From Adineta vaga (taxonomy: Eukaryota > Rotifera), in contig CP075494.1 in NCBI GenBank assembly GCA_021613535.1, positions 13,330,001 through 13,394,000 on the forward strand: 64,000 bases of DNA, given 5' to 3'. How positions within the stretch are numbered: position 1 is the stretch's first letter; the number at the start of each line of letters is the position of its first letter. The position numbers were made by a program, and so were the translations under genes. Below are positions 34,709 to 47,608 of this stretch, piece by piece. Under the pieces are notes generated by a model. That model did no database searches and was not told the origin of the DNA. It saw nothing but the letters and a program-made list of their open reading frames with translations.

Positions 34709-36456
34709 TCATCCAAATATTGATGAATAATCTATTTCTGCACAAGGAAAATATTCTTGTAAAATATTCGACGGTTCTGATTTCCCACATAAATATAATT
34801 TATTAATTTTAGTACAATTATTTCGTGTAATATCTCTTGTGAAATTATGTGTTACTCGTTGTAAAGATTCATATTTGATATAAAGAGTAAAATTATTTAA
34901 TAAAGATGTATTAGAATCAAATAGAAATTGTTCAATATAATTATCGTGAACATTAATAATACTAAGTTGATAAAGAAAAGAATATATAATACGATTGTTT
35001 TTTGAACGATAAGATTGTTTACGAAGCTGCGGTTTATAATTAATCACAGATAATTTTTCCAAATATGGAAAAGATTTCTGAATTTCAAAGAAAAATTCAT
35101 GTTCAAAAGATTTTTCATCAACCAATGATATTACACGAACAGTTTTAAATAATCCACCTGGAAAGTTATTTGAAATATAACCGTAATATATCATTCTAGG
35201 TGGATATGAATAAACATGACATAAGCTTTCTTTTGCCTCTAGAAAATGATCAACATAAGAAATTATTTGATTATTTGGAAAATCAATAAATGTTCGTTGA
35301 ATATCTTCTGTTGATAATAAATTCATTTCATTATCAATAGAGACTAATGATCTAATATAAAATGAAAATACATTTAACAATGGCATCGAATAAATAATAT
35401 CTTTTTTTAAATCATTTCCATCAAGGAATTTTTTCAGATGCGATACTGGAACATACAAACCGAGTTGTTCTAAATTTGACATTCGATATAGAAGTGATAG
35501 AATTATTTCGTCATAACATAATGTTGCATGAAGAGATGAAAGCGAAAAGCACTTTAGATGTGGCAAATTATCCTAAAAAAACGAAATGTTTTCTAACAGA
35601 TAGCTTTTCTCATAACTGACTTGATTTTGTATGACGTTTGACCAACGCATGTGAACTAAATCAATATGAAGTGTGTGAAGTTGATTAAAACGACCATCGA
35701 GAAGAATAAGACAATCATCAAAACATTGTAATTTAATATCTAATTTCAGAAGAGTTGAAGAACGAAACGTAGACGGTAGATTCTCAATAGATAATAGAAA
35801 ACGTCCCGCATACGATGATTGATGTAATATTAAACAATTTAAACTGGTAAAAGTAACCAAGATATAATGAAATATATTCATAAACGTCAATAACATATCA
35901 TGGTAATCTTCACCATTGTCATTATCAAATGTAATTAATAGTTTTGTAATCTGATTTTCGAGAATGCCACATGAAAACTCTTCATCTAAACAAAAGATAT
36001 TCAATGATTCAACAATTTACATGAATCTTCTATTTGTTTGGAAAAACAATTCAACTGCAATATCTTACCAATAAAAAGAGATCGAATACAATCTTCATTA
36101 ATATTATAAATACTAAGACAATGTATATTTGGATAATGAGCAGCACGTAAAACATGTTTCATAGATGATGAATGAAGATCAAGTCGTTTGACTTTATCGC
36201 AAATTTTAGGTAAAATTTTTTGACAAATTCGATCAAGTATTGTATGACAAGAAAGCAAATCGATAAATTTATTTGGGAGCCATTTGATGAAACTCAAATG
36301 ATTTGTAAAAGTTGAATCATAAATAATTGTATTTAATCGCTGATTGACATTCTGTAAAGAATAAAGTACATCGAAAGTGCTTAATTTTTCAAAAATAATC
36401 ATAAGAATTTCATCTGGTAATTCATTTAAACCAATGTATGATTGTTTCATGCTCAT
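34709..36456 (-). CDS. F-box-like protein, three exons (possibly a pseudogene)
   Basis: The N-terminus GLNELPDEILMIIFEKLSTFD followed by a NVNQRLNTII segment is an F-box of the type expanded in bdelloids. The rest is the matching Leu-rich region, including NLPHLKCFSL, LLYRMSNLEQLGLY, NNQIISYVDHF, NNFPGGLFKTVR, FPYLEKLSV and LYLCGKS. Read straight through, the frame shifts near 36001 and meets a TAG at 35573-35575. Both are removed by GT-AG introns with matching phase: 35573-35620 (48 nt, normal here) and 35986-36020 (only 35 nt, unusually short). Proposed exons are 36456-36021, 35985-35621 and 35572-34709. If the 35-nt intron is not real, the gene carries a frameshift. Presumed SCF ubiquitin-ligase adaptor; substrate unknown. 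Confidence 0.65.
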
Positions 36457-36655
36457 TTTTCTCCACTTATTTATTCTTTTCGATTTATCAAACTGAGAAT
36501 ATATATATATATATCTACATCTTTTTCATTTGACCGATATCGTCAACATGAACAATAATGCATTTTCTGCATATAATCGAAATTGATCATGACTAAATGG
36601 ATGGTTTAAAGAAAAAACTTTCAATAAATGCTTTATATGCATTACTGAATAATAC

Positions 36656-36759
36656 GGTTCAACTGCACCTTCATGACACTATTACATTCAATTAATATAT
36701 TGCACACACAATCAGAGTGAGGGTGAAGGGGAAGGGTGTCACTAAAGTGCAGCTGTACC
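36656..36759. mobile_element. MITE-like element with ~24-bp imperfect inverted ends
   Basis: GGTTCAACTGCAC at 36656 and the reverse complement of GTGCAGCTGTACC ending at 36759 start two 24-base ends that agree at about 19 positions and finish in TGACAC. The element is 104 bp with no coding capacity. No clear target-site duplication was seen. Confidence 0.5.
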
Positions 36760-37213
36760 TCAGACATGATGAATACGACAAGAATTAAAGAAAAAAAAAT
36801 AAAGTAATTCATTTATTTGCTTGTATCGGTACGTATGAAAGATGATGATCAAATCCAACTCATAACAATAGACGCGGCGCGAGTGGGATAAGAGAAAGAG
36901 TATCTGTAACAGTCAATGACCGTTATACTTCACCTGACTATGATCCCTTCACTGTGGGCTGCCCTTCTCTTCGTCCTCTCATGTGTAACCGCTTGACCTG
37001 TATCTGTAAAATGCGCGTGCAAGGAGAGAGACGATGCATTTTGTGTGATGATTTAACCAAATAAACACTGTGCCGAATGGTACAGAGAGGAATTCATTTT
37101 CGTTTGCCTTTACAGTATCTCTCCCGTATTTTCAAGCTCAATGGTAGATTTCTTCTATTTCAATAATATTTCTAATCAGTTTTCTTTGGGTGTGTGTATG
37201 TTTGTCTGTGTCA

Positions 37214-37226
37214 GGGTCAAAGGTCA
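37214..37226 (+). promoter_or_regulatory. DR1-type nuclear-receptor half-site pair
   Basis: GGGTCA-A-AGGTCA is the canonical direct repeat with one-base spacer bound by HNF4/RXR-class receptors. A second DR1 lies 57 bases downstream. Function is not shown. Confidence 0.4.
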
Positions 37227-37270
37227 TCATCCAAAATACGACGCCTCAACGTGAGAAGTGTATGATCAAA

Positions 37271-37283
37271 AGATCAAAGGTCA
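37271..37283 (+). promoter_or_regulatory. Second DR1-type site
   Basis: AGATCA-A-AGGTCA, in the same orientation and with the same one-base spacer as the site at 37214. Confidence 0.4.
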
Positions 37284-39116
37284 AAAGAATATTTTTTTCG
37301 AAATTGTCCATTCAGTCAAAAGAATTCGATACATGATGGATTCTAACGTTAAACAAACAAGTTTCTAAGCTTCTAGGGTTATTCAATGACACAACTGTTT
37401 TTAATAATGAGACGTGGACCGATGAGAGTTTTTCATGGCCTAGCATCACTTACATTTGTTTCTTTGACCTTAGATTTTAGATCGATCATGTTTCTTCGTT
37501 CAAAAAATCCAGTCAACTACGGATTTTTCGATACTCACCTATGGACCAATATAATGTTTTATCAGGCTAGATATTGGGTCAGTCAAAAATTCTATAATGG
37601 TTTGTTCCTTTGATTGTGGTGATGGTCATGCGAAAAAAAAGTTTGCATATGTGTTTGAGAATGTCGATATGGGTCAAGAGAATACCGCTTAGGACTAGAC
37701 GTAGTTTAAAAAACCCATGATTCCGGTACTCCCGGGAGGTTCTGAACCGCTATATTATGAAGATATTCATAGCTTCTGAAAGGAGCAATTTTAATAAGCT
37801 TATATGGCTGTAAGATCTGTAAAAAATATAAGACAACACGACTGAAGTCTACAGAAGCTATAAAAGTATTTGAGACGTTAAAGTGTGAAGCCCTAGTTTA
37901 TTTATAGGCATATATATATATATATATCTAATGTATGTATGTGCCTATTGGATTTTAGCTCAACCTTTGAAATAGTGTACCATTAACAAGAAAGAAAAGC
38001 CATGCAGTATGAACGAGTTTACGCTGGTGCCATCAAAACGCCATGGTAGATGTATGCAGTCTATTAACGTGCTTCTTTTATGCAGTATGGAATAGATTAG
38101 CAGTGAGCATGTGAATATATGGTATTTTCATCTGTTTGTTCGACACTCCAAACACATCTTGATCTGCTTCTGGAAAAGAGGCGTTTGCGAGCCCCCTGCT
38201 TTCGAAAATTTCGTTTTTTTGCTCGCCAAAATGATACAATAGGATTTGCGCCCTCCTCGTATGACACCCGAGTTACGCCCCTGCCTATAACCCTTTCTTT
38301 CAGAAAAAGGAACATTGAAATTGAATGATTTTCTTTTATTGCCTCATGAGAATGTTGCTTATCGATTTCTTGGAAAGATAAGCGACCAAATGGCATAATA
38401 AGAATTTTAGTCTAACTCATATTGCAAAGAGTAATGTTAGCATCAACGACTTTGATCTGAATATTTGTATTTCGTGTACTGTGCAAGTTAAATAAATTCT
38501 TAACTTTGTCTTCTTCAAGCTATGAATCGATTTGTTAAAAATCTCTGAGAATGTTCGTAATGATATAAAGAATACGAAGTATACTCGTGTTAAATGATAA
38601 ATCTCATCAATATCTACACATAAAACCTCAGTTGCGTCCTCAAGTTATAAATAATTCTTGACCAGGTGATGGTCAAATCTTTCATTTATCTCGTCTTCTC
38701 CCCGCTCACCCACACCCACACCTTCAGTTTCAAACAATCAGAAATATGGCTATCAATTTTACAATGAAAGTTTTATGAACAATTTCAAGAATATTTATAC
38801 ATTCGGTACACATCTCGTTCACTGTTTAAAGATTCTATTTTAGGACATCTTTGTTATTGATTATTCTGGTTATTTATTTAATTGGAAAAAAATGTCCAAC
38901 AGAACGGTACAATATTTGTCTACCAGGTCATAGAATGCATGATATATAGCCATTTATTTTCATTCACATTGCACAATCATTTATTTTATTTATTTATTTA
39001 TATTGACTTCAAACTGAAAAGAACGAAATAAAGAAGAAAACTGTGACAATAAGAAATTCGAAGCACCACAGGGATTATAAGTATCTATATTTGTTTTCTG
39101 TTTCTCTTAATTTACA

Positions 39117-40525
39117 CTAAGTAGTGGTATTTGTAGTTAATAGTCGTTCATTTTCAAGCGTATCTGTTGTTATTGCGGTTGAATTCGTTTCAATTCTAAT
39201 CTTTTGATTATCATTTGAATTGACTTTTAACGTAACACCTCTCATCGGTTGTTGTTTACGTTGAATAGCATTAAAAGCTGCATTTTTCCCAGTTTGACTT
39301 GTATCATTTCCATTTTGTTTTGTCAAATGATTTGATATAAGTTTTGAACATGTTAAAAATTGTTGAAATGCTTTTCGAAATGGTTCTGATAAGAAAGCAT
39401 ATAAGATTGGATTAACACATGCAGATATATACACAAGACTTTGAGCAACAATAGCAAATAAGATTGTTACTTTATTATGATGTGTATGTATTAAATAGAT
39501 TTGCATTGGTGTCCAACAGATGATAAAAGATGATATAACAGCAGATACCATTTTTGTTACACGTTTTTTACCTTTTGCAACTTGTTGACCTTTCGCATTT
39601 TTACGTAAAACATTGATAATCAAACCATAGAGTATAACAATAATGATTAATGGAACAATTAAACCAAATAATGCAAAAAAATAAGCTGTTACTCGACGTG
39701 CCGTATTTAAAAATGGTTTATCAGCACGAAATAAACAAACTCGAACATCCGCAGTTGTATCAACTAGTAATACATCGTAATAAAACCTTCAAGAAAGAAA
39801 AGAATACAAAAAACTAATCTATTCAATATTTGCAAAGCTTACATATTCGGTGAAGCAAATATAATTCCAATTAACCAAACAAAAATGACGGCTAAATGTG
39901 CATTACGTTCTATTCGATATTTCGTTGATTTAACAGCGAAAACAACGCCAAGAAATCGATCAACAGACATTAAAACAAGAATATAAATACTAACATATGC
40001 ACTTAAATACATCAATGTATTTGCTAATTTACATAGAAGACTTGGAAAATTGTATGAATGAACAACATAAACATAGATCGTATGTGGTATACACATGAGA
40101 ACAAAAGATAAATTTGCAATTGCTAAATGTAAAATCAATGCATTTGTTGTATTACGCATTTGTTTAACTGTAACAACAGTTAGAATGACAAGAATATTTC
40201 CAATAGTACCAATGACAAAAACAAGTGAATAGAGTGGGATTATGAGATAGAGAAGATAATCAGATGCTTCATCATCAGTTGATAAATTTTCAGGAGAAGT
40301 TGTCGTATAATTGAAAAGAGTTGAATTGGATAAGGTTGTTTCGTTTGTTGACATGGTATTGAAATTATTAAGAAGATATTCAAGTGAATAATAACGCCAA
40401 TTAGGATGCGAAGATGAATATGAATATTGCTGTAGATCAGATGACGAGACACCGGGCAGAAGACGAGATAGTTGATATGATGATCCATGTGGATTGGTTG
40501 AAGAATAATCGATCTCGCCGAACAT
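39117..40525 (-). CDS. Rhodopsin-class neuropeptide GPCR (allatostatin A/galanin receptor-like)
   Basis: Exons 40525-39843 and 39786-39117 (phase 2) give about 450 residues. A long Asn/Ser/Thr-rich extracellular N-terminus with several N-glycosylation sites precedes TM1 (GTIGNILVILTVV). TM2 has HLAIANLSFVLMCIP. TM3 ends LVLMSVDRFLGVVF, so DRF replaces the usual DRY. TM4 carries VIFVWLIGIIFASP. TM6 has ISSFIICWTPMQIY (CWxP) and TM7 has SACVNPILYAF (NPxxY). An FRKAFQQFLTC helix 8 with a possible palmitoylated Cys follows, then a Thr-rich tail. The pattern fits allatostatin-A/galanin-type peptide receptors; the ligand is inferred only from similarity. The intron after TM4 is a shared feature of several invertebrate peptide receptors. 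Confidence 0.88.
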
Positions 40526-43500
40526 ATCCAAATTTGAAGGAACGATGAATTAATTCTTTAGAAAAAAGAAAACATCGATCAATCAAATTGCTTTTCCCAT
40601 GAGTCATTATAGTTATCTCAAAGAGTGAATATCAATCAACTGATTGATTTAGATTGATCAAAGATAATTGTATACATAATGATTAGAATTTTTATTTCGA
40701 TATTTAACAAATCGTCAGGGAAAAGAGAAAATATTTCTTATCACATCGACATTAAAATTCATTGCAATTGTTTGGTTTTCTTTCTCCGTTCTCTTTCTTC
40801 AAAAGAGTAACAATAGTTTTCTTTGTTCGATGTAGTCAAAATAGTACTCTTATTGATAGTTAACTAAATGAATTCTTAGCAATACGGAGTCTTTTAACCG
40901 TCATGTAGTCTCTCTATGACTTAGTTTTTCTTTTCTATCCGAAAGACGAAAACGATCGAACGAGACATGTGCCGGAAAATAGTTTGCCTCTTAGAATTAA
41001 TTATCCGCAATGGATACGAGTCGATTAAATCGTGTGATACTTTGTCAACGAACTAAATATGAGTATCATTGATTTTCGTCGAAAAATAACATCTTCTCGT
41101 TCGTTATTTTCGAAATATTTATGTACATATAAATGTTTGTTTTTTTCGATAGAACGATCGAAAAACATACTTCTCACGTCAACATATCTCTTGAGAAAAT
41201 ATCTAACGATTAGTTCGTTGTTATTGACGTTGAACGGAAGTCTCATTTGGCTCGAATATGATTTGAATTTATAGCAAGACGGATGAAAGCGGCAAGAGAA
41301 AAAAGAAACGGATTAGAAGATACATTTAGTCTAACTGTGATCGTGATATAACTTAAAATAATCAATACCTACTTGTGAATAACTTTATGTTTGATGAGTG
41401 TAAAAGAAAAAAAGAAAAATAGGATATTTTTCTTATCTATCTCACTACTCCACCCACACATGAGATATGAAATATTGATTGGACAGAATAATGAAGAAAT
41501 AGAAGATGATGATGTAGAATCACATATGTTTTTAATCGATCTATTAGTCCATCGAACTAAAAACGATCGTTTCCATTCATTTGATTATTCAATAGATTTA
41601 TCTAATCTACCTGACAAATCAATATGCTATTATTATTTTTCTCGAATAAACATAACTACGAATCATTTGACAGAATCATTCATCTCTTTCCATTCATATA
41701 CGTTTCCAAAAGAGTAATCAACTGAATAGATTCAATGATTTTTATTAAAATAAGAACTAAAGGAAAAACAAACGATAGAAATGAAACAAAGCATCTCCAG
41801 ACATATTGTTTTGTATTCAAATACTATGATTTGTTATTCAAAGAAGCCGACAAATCAGTGATATTTTTCTTCGTACTAATGAAGATAATTAGAAGACAGA
41901 ACATCATTTCTTTAACATTCCTTTTCCTGTCATTATTACCAATAAGCTTCTTCGAAACATAGCCCTAGGAATAACATCATATGTCTCTTATTTCTACATG
42001 ATCGCTAAATTAGCTCATATTTCTATTCAGACGTGAATATATGATCTTCTGGAAGATGCTAACGAGAGTAGAAAAAAAAAGTAGATTAATGAGTAAAAAT
42101 AAACAATACATCGAATGGATGAGATATCTTTGGATATGTTTATGTATGATTAACGTACCCGATGCCATCCTTGGTTATTTTTGCGTGAACGTTTTTGTGT
42201 TATTGAGATACTTGTTGTCAATCGTTCGCAAATGTGTTGTGAAGACTTGTGCGGCGATAGATAGATATATATATATATGTGCGGGCGTACGAACAAAGCT
42301 CAAGAGTCTTGGAAAGTTGTCAACATTAAGTGGAGGAAGCAATCACGAGAAGACGAGCAGAAGACTTTTTGCTTCTGCTTTTCACTTTCTCTTATTTCTC
42401 TGTCTTTTTTTTCTGTTGAATTTCTAATATAGAGAGATATTGCTAGTAGAAAGAACAATACTTCTCGGAGTTTTTCTCTCTCGTCCGACAAAAAATACAA
42501 ATACATCAGACGTCAAATAGTGAAGTGCATAGCTTTCTTCTTCCTCTTCTTCTTCTTCTCCTCCTTTTTCACTGAAGTCTTGTATTACATTTGTTAGTTT
42601 TTTGTTTTGTTACTAAAGAATGTCAAATATGCATAGTCAAAACACTCGACTTGTCTCATTAATAAGACAGCTTCTTAGGTTTTCATATGTCTTTAGTTTT
42701 GCTAACAATCACATTACTTGTTTTGTCTCAATAGGAGTCAAACTAATGAAAACATGATGGAAATCAGTAATTGAAAACATGTCGAAGTTGGTTTTTTTTC
42801 TAGTCAAGAAGATTTCTATAAGTATTTTCCATGTGACACATATGTTTTATTTCAAACGTCAAAAAATATGAACGAACAAATAAAGAAATATATGTTTGTT
42901 AACATCCTTACGGCTATTTTTTAGTTTAGTGTCGAACAATGAAACGACAAATTTAAATATCCTCAATTTAATGGAATAAAATGTTACAGATCGGAAATAG
43001 TTTTAAATGAACGAAGAAACCTGTTTTTTTTTATTATTATCTCAACGGAACCAACGGCTTAAAGGCAAATATGTAAAATTTCACAGATTTCGAAAATAAG
43101 AACTCGAGATGTTAAGCAAACATTCTCCGAAACAGTTCGATGTATGTGAATAACTGAATTATTTTTAAATTTAATCAGATCGCACAAGTATTTTGTTGTA
43201 CTTATTAATCTTCAGAAATACGAAAATCACGATCGTCTGTCAGATAAATGTTCATTAACACCGAAAAATCAATATGAATTTTTCTTTTTTTCCGATCACA
43301 TCAACACTTTTACTGTTCTCTGTTAGATTCGATGATTTCCTTCAAAAATACATCTATCTCTCTCCTAAACAACTTTTAATCTCATTAGAAAAGAAAAACA
43401 GAACATAATCCATTTATAATTAGATTCTATATCAAAAACCAACTGCCTTACATACATAAAAATAGATCATATTAGTCAATTACAACTCTATTGTGTCATT

Positions 43501-45779
43501 TCATGTGAACATTTTCCTACAGTAAAATTATTCTCTTTTTTCTCACATGCAATGCCATAAGCGAATTGAAATAAAACTCAATCGTTCAAATTATTTCTTG
43601 ATACATTTGTATATCGCAGTTCTATAGACTCACATTTATAAATTCTTCTATTTCTTTTTATATCTTGCGAATAAAGTAAATTCTAAAAAAGAATTTATAT
43701 CTCTCGATGATTATGATTAAATGAATAGAATAATAATAGTATTACTGCCATTGAAATGTTATAGCATGCAGTAATCATAAAAGAAAAACCCTCTGAATAC
43801 GCTTTCTATTTGAACATATCGTTTGTTAACAAACTGAAAAGTCAGATATGAATGAATATCTCGAGAAAAAAAAACTTACCACAATAAACAATGTTTCTTT
43901 CTTGTACAAAAGAGAAGAAAATGAATAGCAGACAAATAATCTACCAGATATTCATAGATTCGCAAGAGAGGGACAAAGATAGAAACACATACATAAACAA
44001 AACAAAAGAGATACTCAAGCAAAAAAAAAGAATTATTAATGGAATCATAAAGGCACTTTTTCATTATTATCTGCACACTTTGTCTTTTCTTTTTTCTTGT
44101 TCGTCACTTGTCAACTGAGCAAACAATACATTTACTTCAAAAGAATAGAAAATATGCCTTCTCAGTATCGATATAGTTAAAGGCGAAATAGGAAATGAAA
44201 TTTTATAAGTTTTATTACATACTATTGACAATCATATGGGACTTTCTTTCTCTCTCGATTTAATCATCGATTAGTACATCGCGTTCTATTCTCAAGATTC
44301 ATTAGACTATGATCTTCTGCATTGTTGCAGAAGAAAATTTATCATTCGATCAATAAACGCATAGAATTATCTAAAGCATGAATAATATTTTGTTTTTTTT
44401 CTATTAGATTGATTCAGAGAGAGAGAGGGAGAGAGAAAAATGAATCGAACAGATCTACAATTGTTCACTTACAAAAATTAAGTTAATAATAAATCCTTGC
44501 CATTTTTATCATTAAAGAAAAGAAATTCTTTTGCATGATTAATTAGAGATACTTCAGTTATTTTTTAAAAGATAACCATCAATGAGTAATTGAAAATAGT
44601 TACACAAGGACATGTGAGAGATCTGATCAAGTGTTGTTTGATGTATCCCCCGAGAGTGTAGATAAGAACGAAGGAAGAGATGTTCTGTCATAATGATCGA
44701 GTATTGAAGTTGAGAAAATAAAAGACTGTTTGTGTGCATTTGTCATTGGGATAAGTAGAAGAAATAAGAGGAAAAAAAGAGATTCGAGATCGATATTGAA
44801 CACAGATTTTCTTTTTCCTTTTGATTCATTCGTCTATTCAGTTGGGCAATGTACTCTATGAGACAAAACGAAGGATTATCGGGTGTCATTGAAAGAAGCA
44901 AAAGAAGAAGCAGAAGAGAATAACACCAGTTTTTTTCGCCTCGAAGATGAGCAACAATCGATTGGGCGGAAACACAATTTGTTATTGTTCGATCGTTGTC
45001 AATGACTTAGTTTCTTTTACACTAGAATTAATACAGCATTTGGCAAAGAAATTTTAAATACTATTTGTGTATATATGGAGATGTTTAAATAGACTAGAGA
45101 ATTATCGATAGAATGGAAAAAAAAGATTGATAGTGCAAGGATTTAAATCTTCACTCTCAGAAGAAATTTGCTCCCTGTACTATTCAATTAATCGGCAGAC
45201 TTTGTAACTACTTTAGTACACTGTTTTTTGACGAAATTGTAATTTAAAAAGAAAGAGTTAATCATAAACTAAGTTACATATAAATTTGTAGAATCAACAT
45301 ACAACAATATATATTTGCTCGAATTCACTTTCATTCATGACTGTCAAGTTTCTTACGAATGCATCGGAAAAGAATTGACTTTACCAACGCTTGATGATGA
45401 TGAATATGCAAAATATAACATAGTGATAAGGTTAAGATTGTCTTCTTAAAATGTAACGAAAGCCATCGATTGCTACGTCGTCAGTCAAGAGGAAGAGATG
45501 ATAATGTATGCAATCGAAAACATGATCTACGAAGAGAGGATGCGCGTAGTCTCTAGTTAGCAACTATTTTTCTGATTTTTGTTGATAAAAATCAGTTGCT
45601 TCTTTATAATAAATATAAAATTTGTGATGAATTATTGAATTAAGAGGGATAGAATTGAACGACAATGAAAGGATTCCAACCTTCACTCGCATAGTGAATT
45701 TGCTTACTACATTATTCAAATAGTAGGCACACTTCGTAATCACATGAGTACAATATCTGTTAGATTGAATGCAGATCAT
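40526..45779. other. Gene-poor 5.3-kb stretch
   Basis: No convincing gene. Open frames at 41391-41717 and 42041-42427 lack recognisable domains and splice context. Two diverged copies of a ~100-bp segment lie at about 45130-45235 and 45655-45760. The region may include promoter DNA of the GPCR gene at its left end and the Ly6 gene 3' flank at its right. Confidence 0.45.
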
Positions 45780-46216
45780 TTATTTGCGTAAGATTGAAAT
45801 GAATAAATTTTTGAATATTACAAACATAAAAGACAGAAGAATCAAAATAGGCATTGGATACGAGTACTGTCCTTGATTGCAAAGATGACTCAGGCAACAG
45901 AAAGAATTAGAACTGGAAATACATCTTTGACCCGATGAACCACGAATGATAATACCCATTATAATATTCTTCTGAAAAATGATTAAAAAATATTCTAATC
46001 TCAAAAGATAAAAATTCTATTTACATAACACCAATCATTTCCATCGACATTGATACGTAGTGTTGTAATATTATTGAATACTTCATCGCACATTGTACAA
46101 TGATAACATTGTTTAGTTAGAGTGTTTCGAACTAGGAAAAGCAGTTGATAGTCGATGATCGAATAAGAATTCAACTTACCTAGGAAGAAGATAATTATAA
46201 CCGATGTCAATGACAT
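45780..46216 (-). CDS. Ly6/uPAR-like three-finger protein, probably GPI-anchored
   Basis: Exons 46216-46180, 46131-46025 and 45971-45780 join in frame to give about 111 residues. A hydrophobic signal peptide (MSLTSVIIIFFLV) is followed by a Cys-rich domain, QCYHCTMCDEVFNN...WCY...GQRC...SFCCLSHLCNQ, with the family's CC-x4-CN ending. A hydrophobic C-terminus (PILILLSFMFVIFKNLFI) fits a GPI-attachment signal. The spacing CYHC-x2-C and the terminal CCxxxxCN match the Ly6 fold, although the total Cys count (nine) should be verified. Role unknown; such proteins are cell-surface ligands or modulators. Confidence 0.7.
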
Positions 46217-46466
46217 AGTTTTATATTTGAAAATAGGATTTACTGATTATCCTTCTTTAAAAGAAAGTATGAATATTTTATCGCATTGTTGAATGATGAA
46301 AGAAAGGTTGAAAATTCCTTTTTATCGATAAGCATAAGAGTACTGCATACATATCGAAATGAGTTATCGACAATGACGTCTTGTTTAACAAGGAATTTAT
46401 TAGTGAAACAAAAAAAAAATTTTTAGAAAAAATATACAAGTTAGCTTGATTAATTTTTTTCATCGT

Positions 46467-47608
46467 TTACTTTCGTCGTCGATTATCCATAATATAGAGA
46501 ATTCGAATGAATAAATTGATAAAATCAAGGTAAATACTAAGTGCATCATTTATGGGTGATAATTGTCTTTTATCATTAGCTGTTTCTGCATGTGCAATGA
46601 TTTTTTTTGTATCCCATAAAACAAGACCAGAAAAAACAGCAACTCCACCATAGATTGAAACATTTTCTAAGACTGATAAAGTACGTATAGCTGTTACTGG
46701 TAATAGAAGAGATCCAAACGAAGCAAGACATACAGTAACGAGACCAGCCACTAAAAGGATAAATAGAAGAATATGTCTTAGAAATAAGTCTGATTTGAAT
46801 ACTTATTCAAACTTACTAAGTGGAGCACCTAACCATAGATACTGTTCACGACGTGCTGTCATACCAACGGCAGAAATTGAACCAACGATTCCTGTTGTCA
46901 TCAGAGCGGCACGAGCAAGTAATGCTGGTTGCATAAAACATAATGGTGCTAATGAAAGACCCATAATACTATTAAATAAAGTCCATGATCCATATTTAAG
47001 TCCTGGTTGACGTTGATCATCGATAGCCATCGTCATATACAGAGAGCCTATGGTGCCTACAAGTGTTACACCTAAGTATGCCCATTTATTCACTACAACA
47101 AACATTGTTCATTCGATTTAAAGTAATACAAGTGATGAAATCTTACTGCTCATGAAACGTGCCGACCATCCATTTCGATGAAAAGCATATGCAAATGCTC
47201 CTGTCATACCAAGACCACCAGCAAAATGTGCATAGGTTGAACGTAAATGTTCTTTGACAATCGATGAAAAAGCTCGATTTGCTTCGACAGCATCAGTAAA
47301 AGACATTTGGTTCGATTTTGTTAACGTTCCAGGTGCTGCAATAGTTGGACTATTGAGAACCTAATTAACAATCGAAATCATTGAAATGAAAGATGATTTT
47401 AAATTAGATTTTTTGTTTTTCTTACTTTATTTAATAAGTATCCGGCACCACCGATAGCAACAAGAGCAACCCCACCTCGGATTAGTGCTTGTTGTTGTCG
47501 GTTAGCTGCACGTTGATTAACAGCAATTGATTGTGTTCGCTTCAAAACTTGATGCGATAAAGATGAACTTAAACGCATCGTTGGTAGACGAATAAGCAGT
47601 GGCAACAT
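46467..47608 (-). CDS. GHITM: Growth hormone-inducible transmembrane protein (TMBIM5/GHITM), Bax-inhibitor-1 family
   Basis: Exons 47608-47426, 47360-47147, 47092-46817 and 46750-46467 give about 318 residues. An Arg/Ser/Gln-rich N-terminus without acidic residues (MLPLLIRLPTMRLSSSLSHQ) looks like a mitochondrial targeting signal. Seven or so hydrophobic segments follow. Family signatures include STYAHFAGGLGMTGAFAYAF, then MTTGIVGSISAVGMTA, SIYGGVAVFSGLVLWDTKKI and NDALSIYLDFINLFIRIL. GHITM sits in the inner mitochondrial membrane, where it shapes cristae and acts in Ca2+/H+ exchange. The short charged end DNRRRK is close to the family ending. No abnormality seen. Confidence 0.95.

Larger units (their letters stand above)
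36457..39116. other. Gene-poor 2.7-kb region
   Basis: No supported gene. It contains a MITE-like element (36656-36759), two DR1-type nuclear-receptor sites (37214-37226, 37271-37283), a (TA)n run near 37914-37926, and a GC-richer patch (about 38160-38290). The open frames at 37386-37613 and 38097-38396 show no family features. Confidence 0.45.

Noticed and set aside
37386-37613. 75-codon open frame
   Set aside because: No domain, no neighbours in frame, no conserved splice signals.
41391-41717. 108-codon open frame on the plus strand
   Set aside because: Although fairly long, it lacks any recognisable motif or adjoining exons, and AT-rich composition makes it plausible by chance.
42041-42427. 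128-codon open frame with hydrophobic and Cys-rich parts
   Set aside because: Contains microsatellite-encoded residues, and no family match or splice partner was found.
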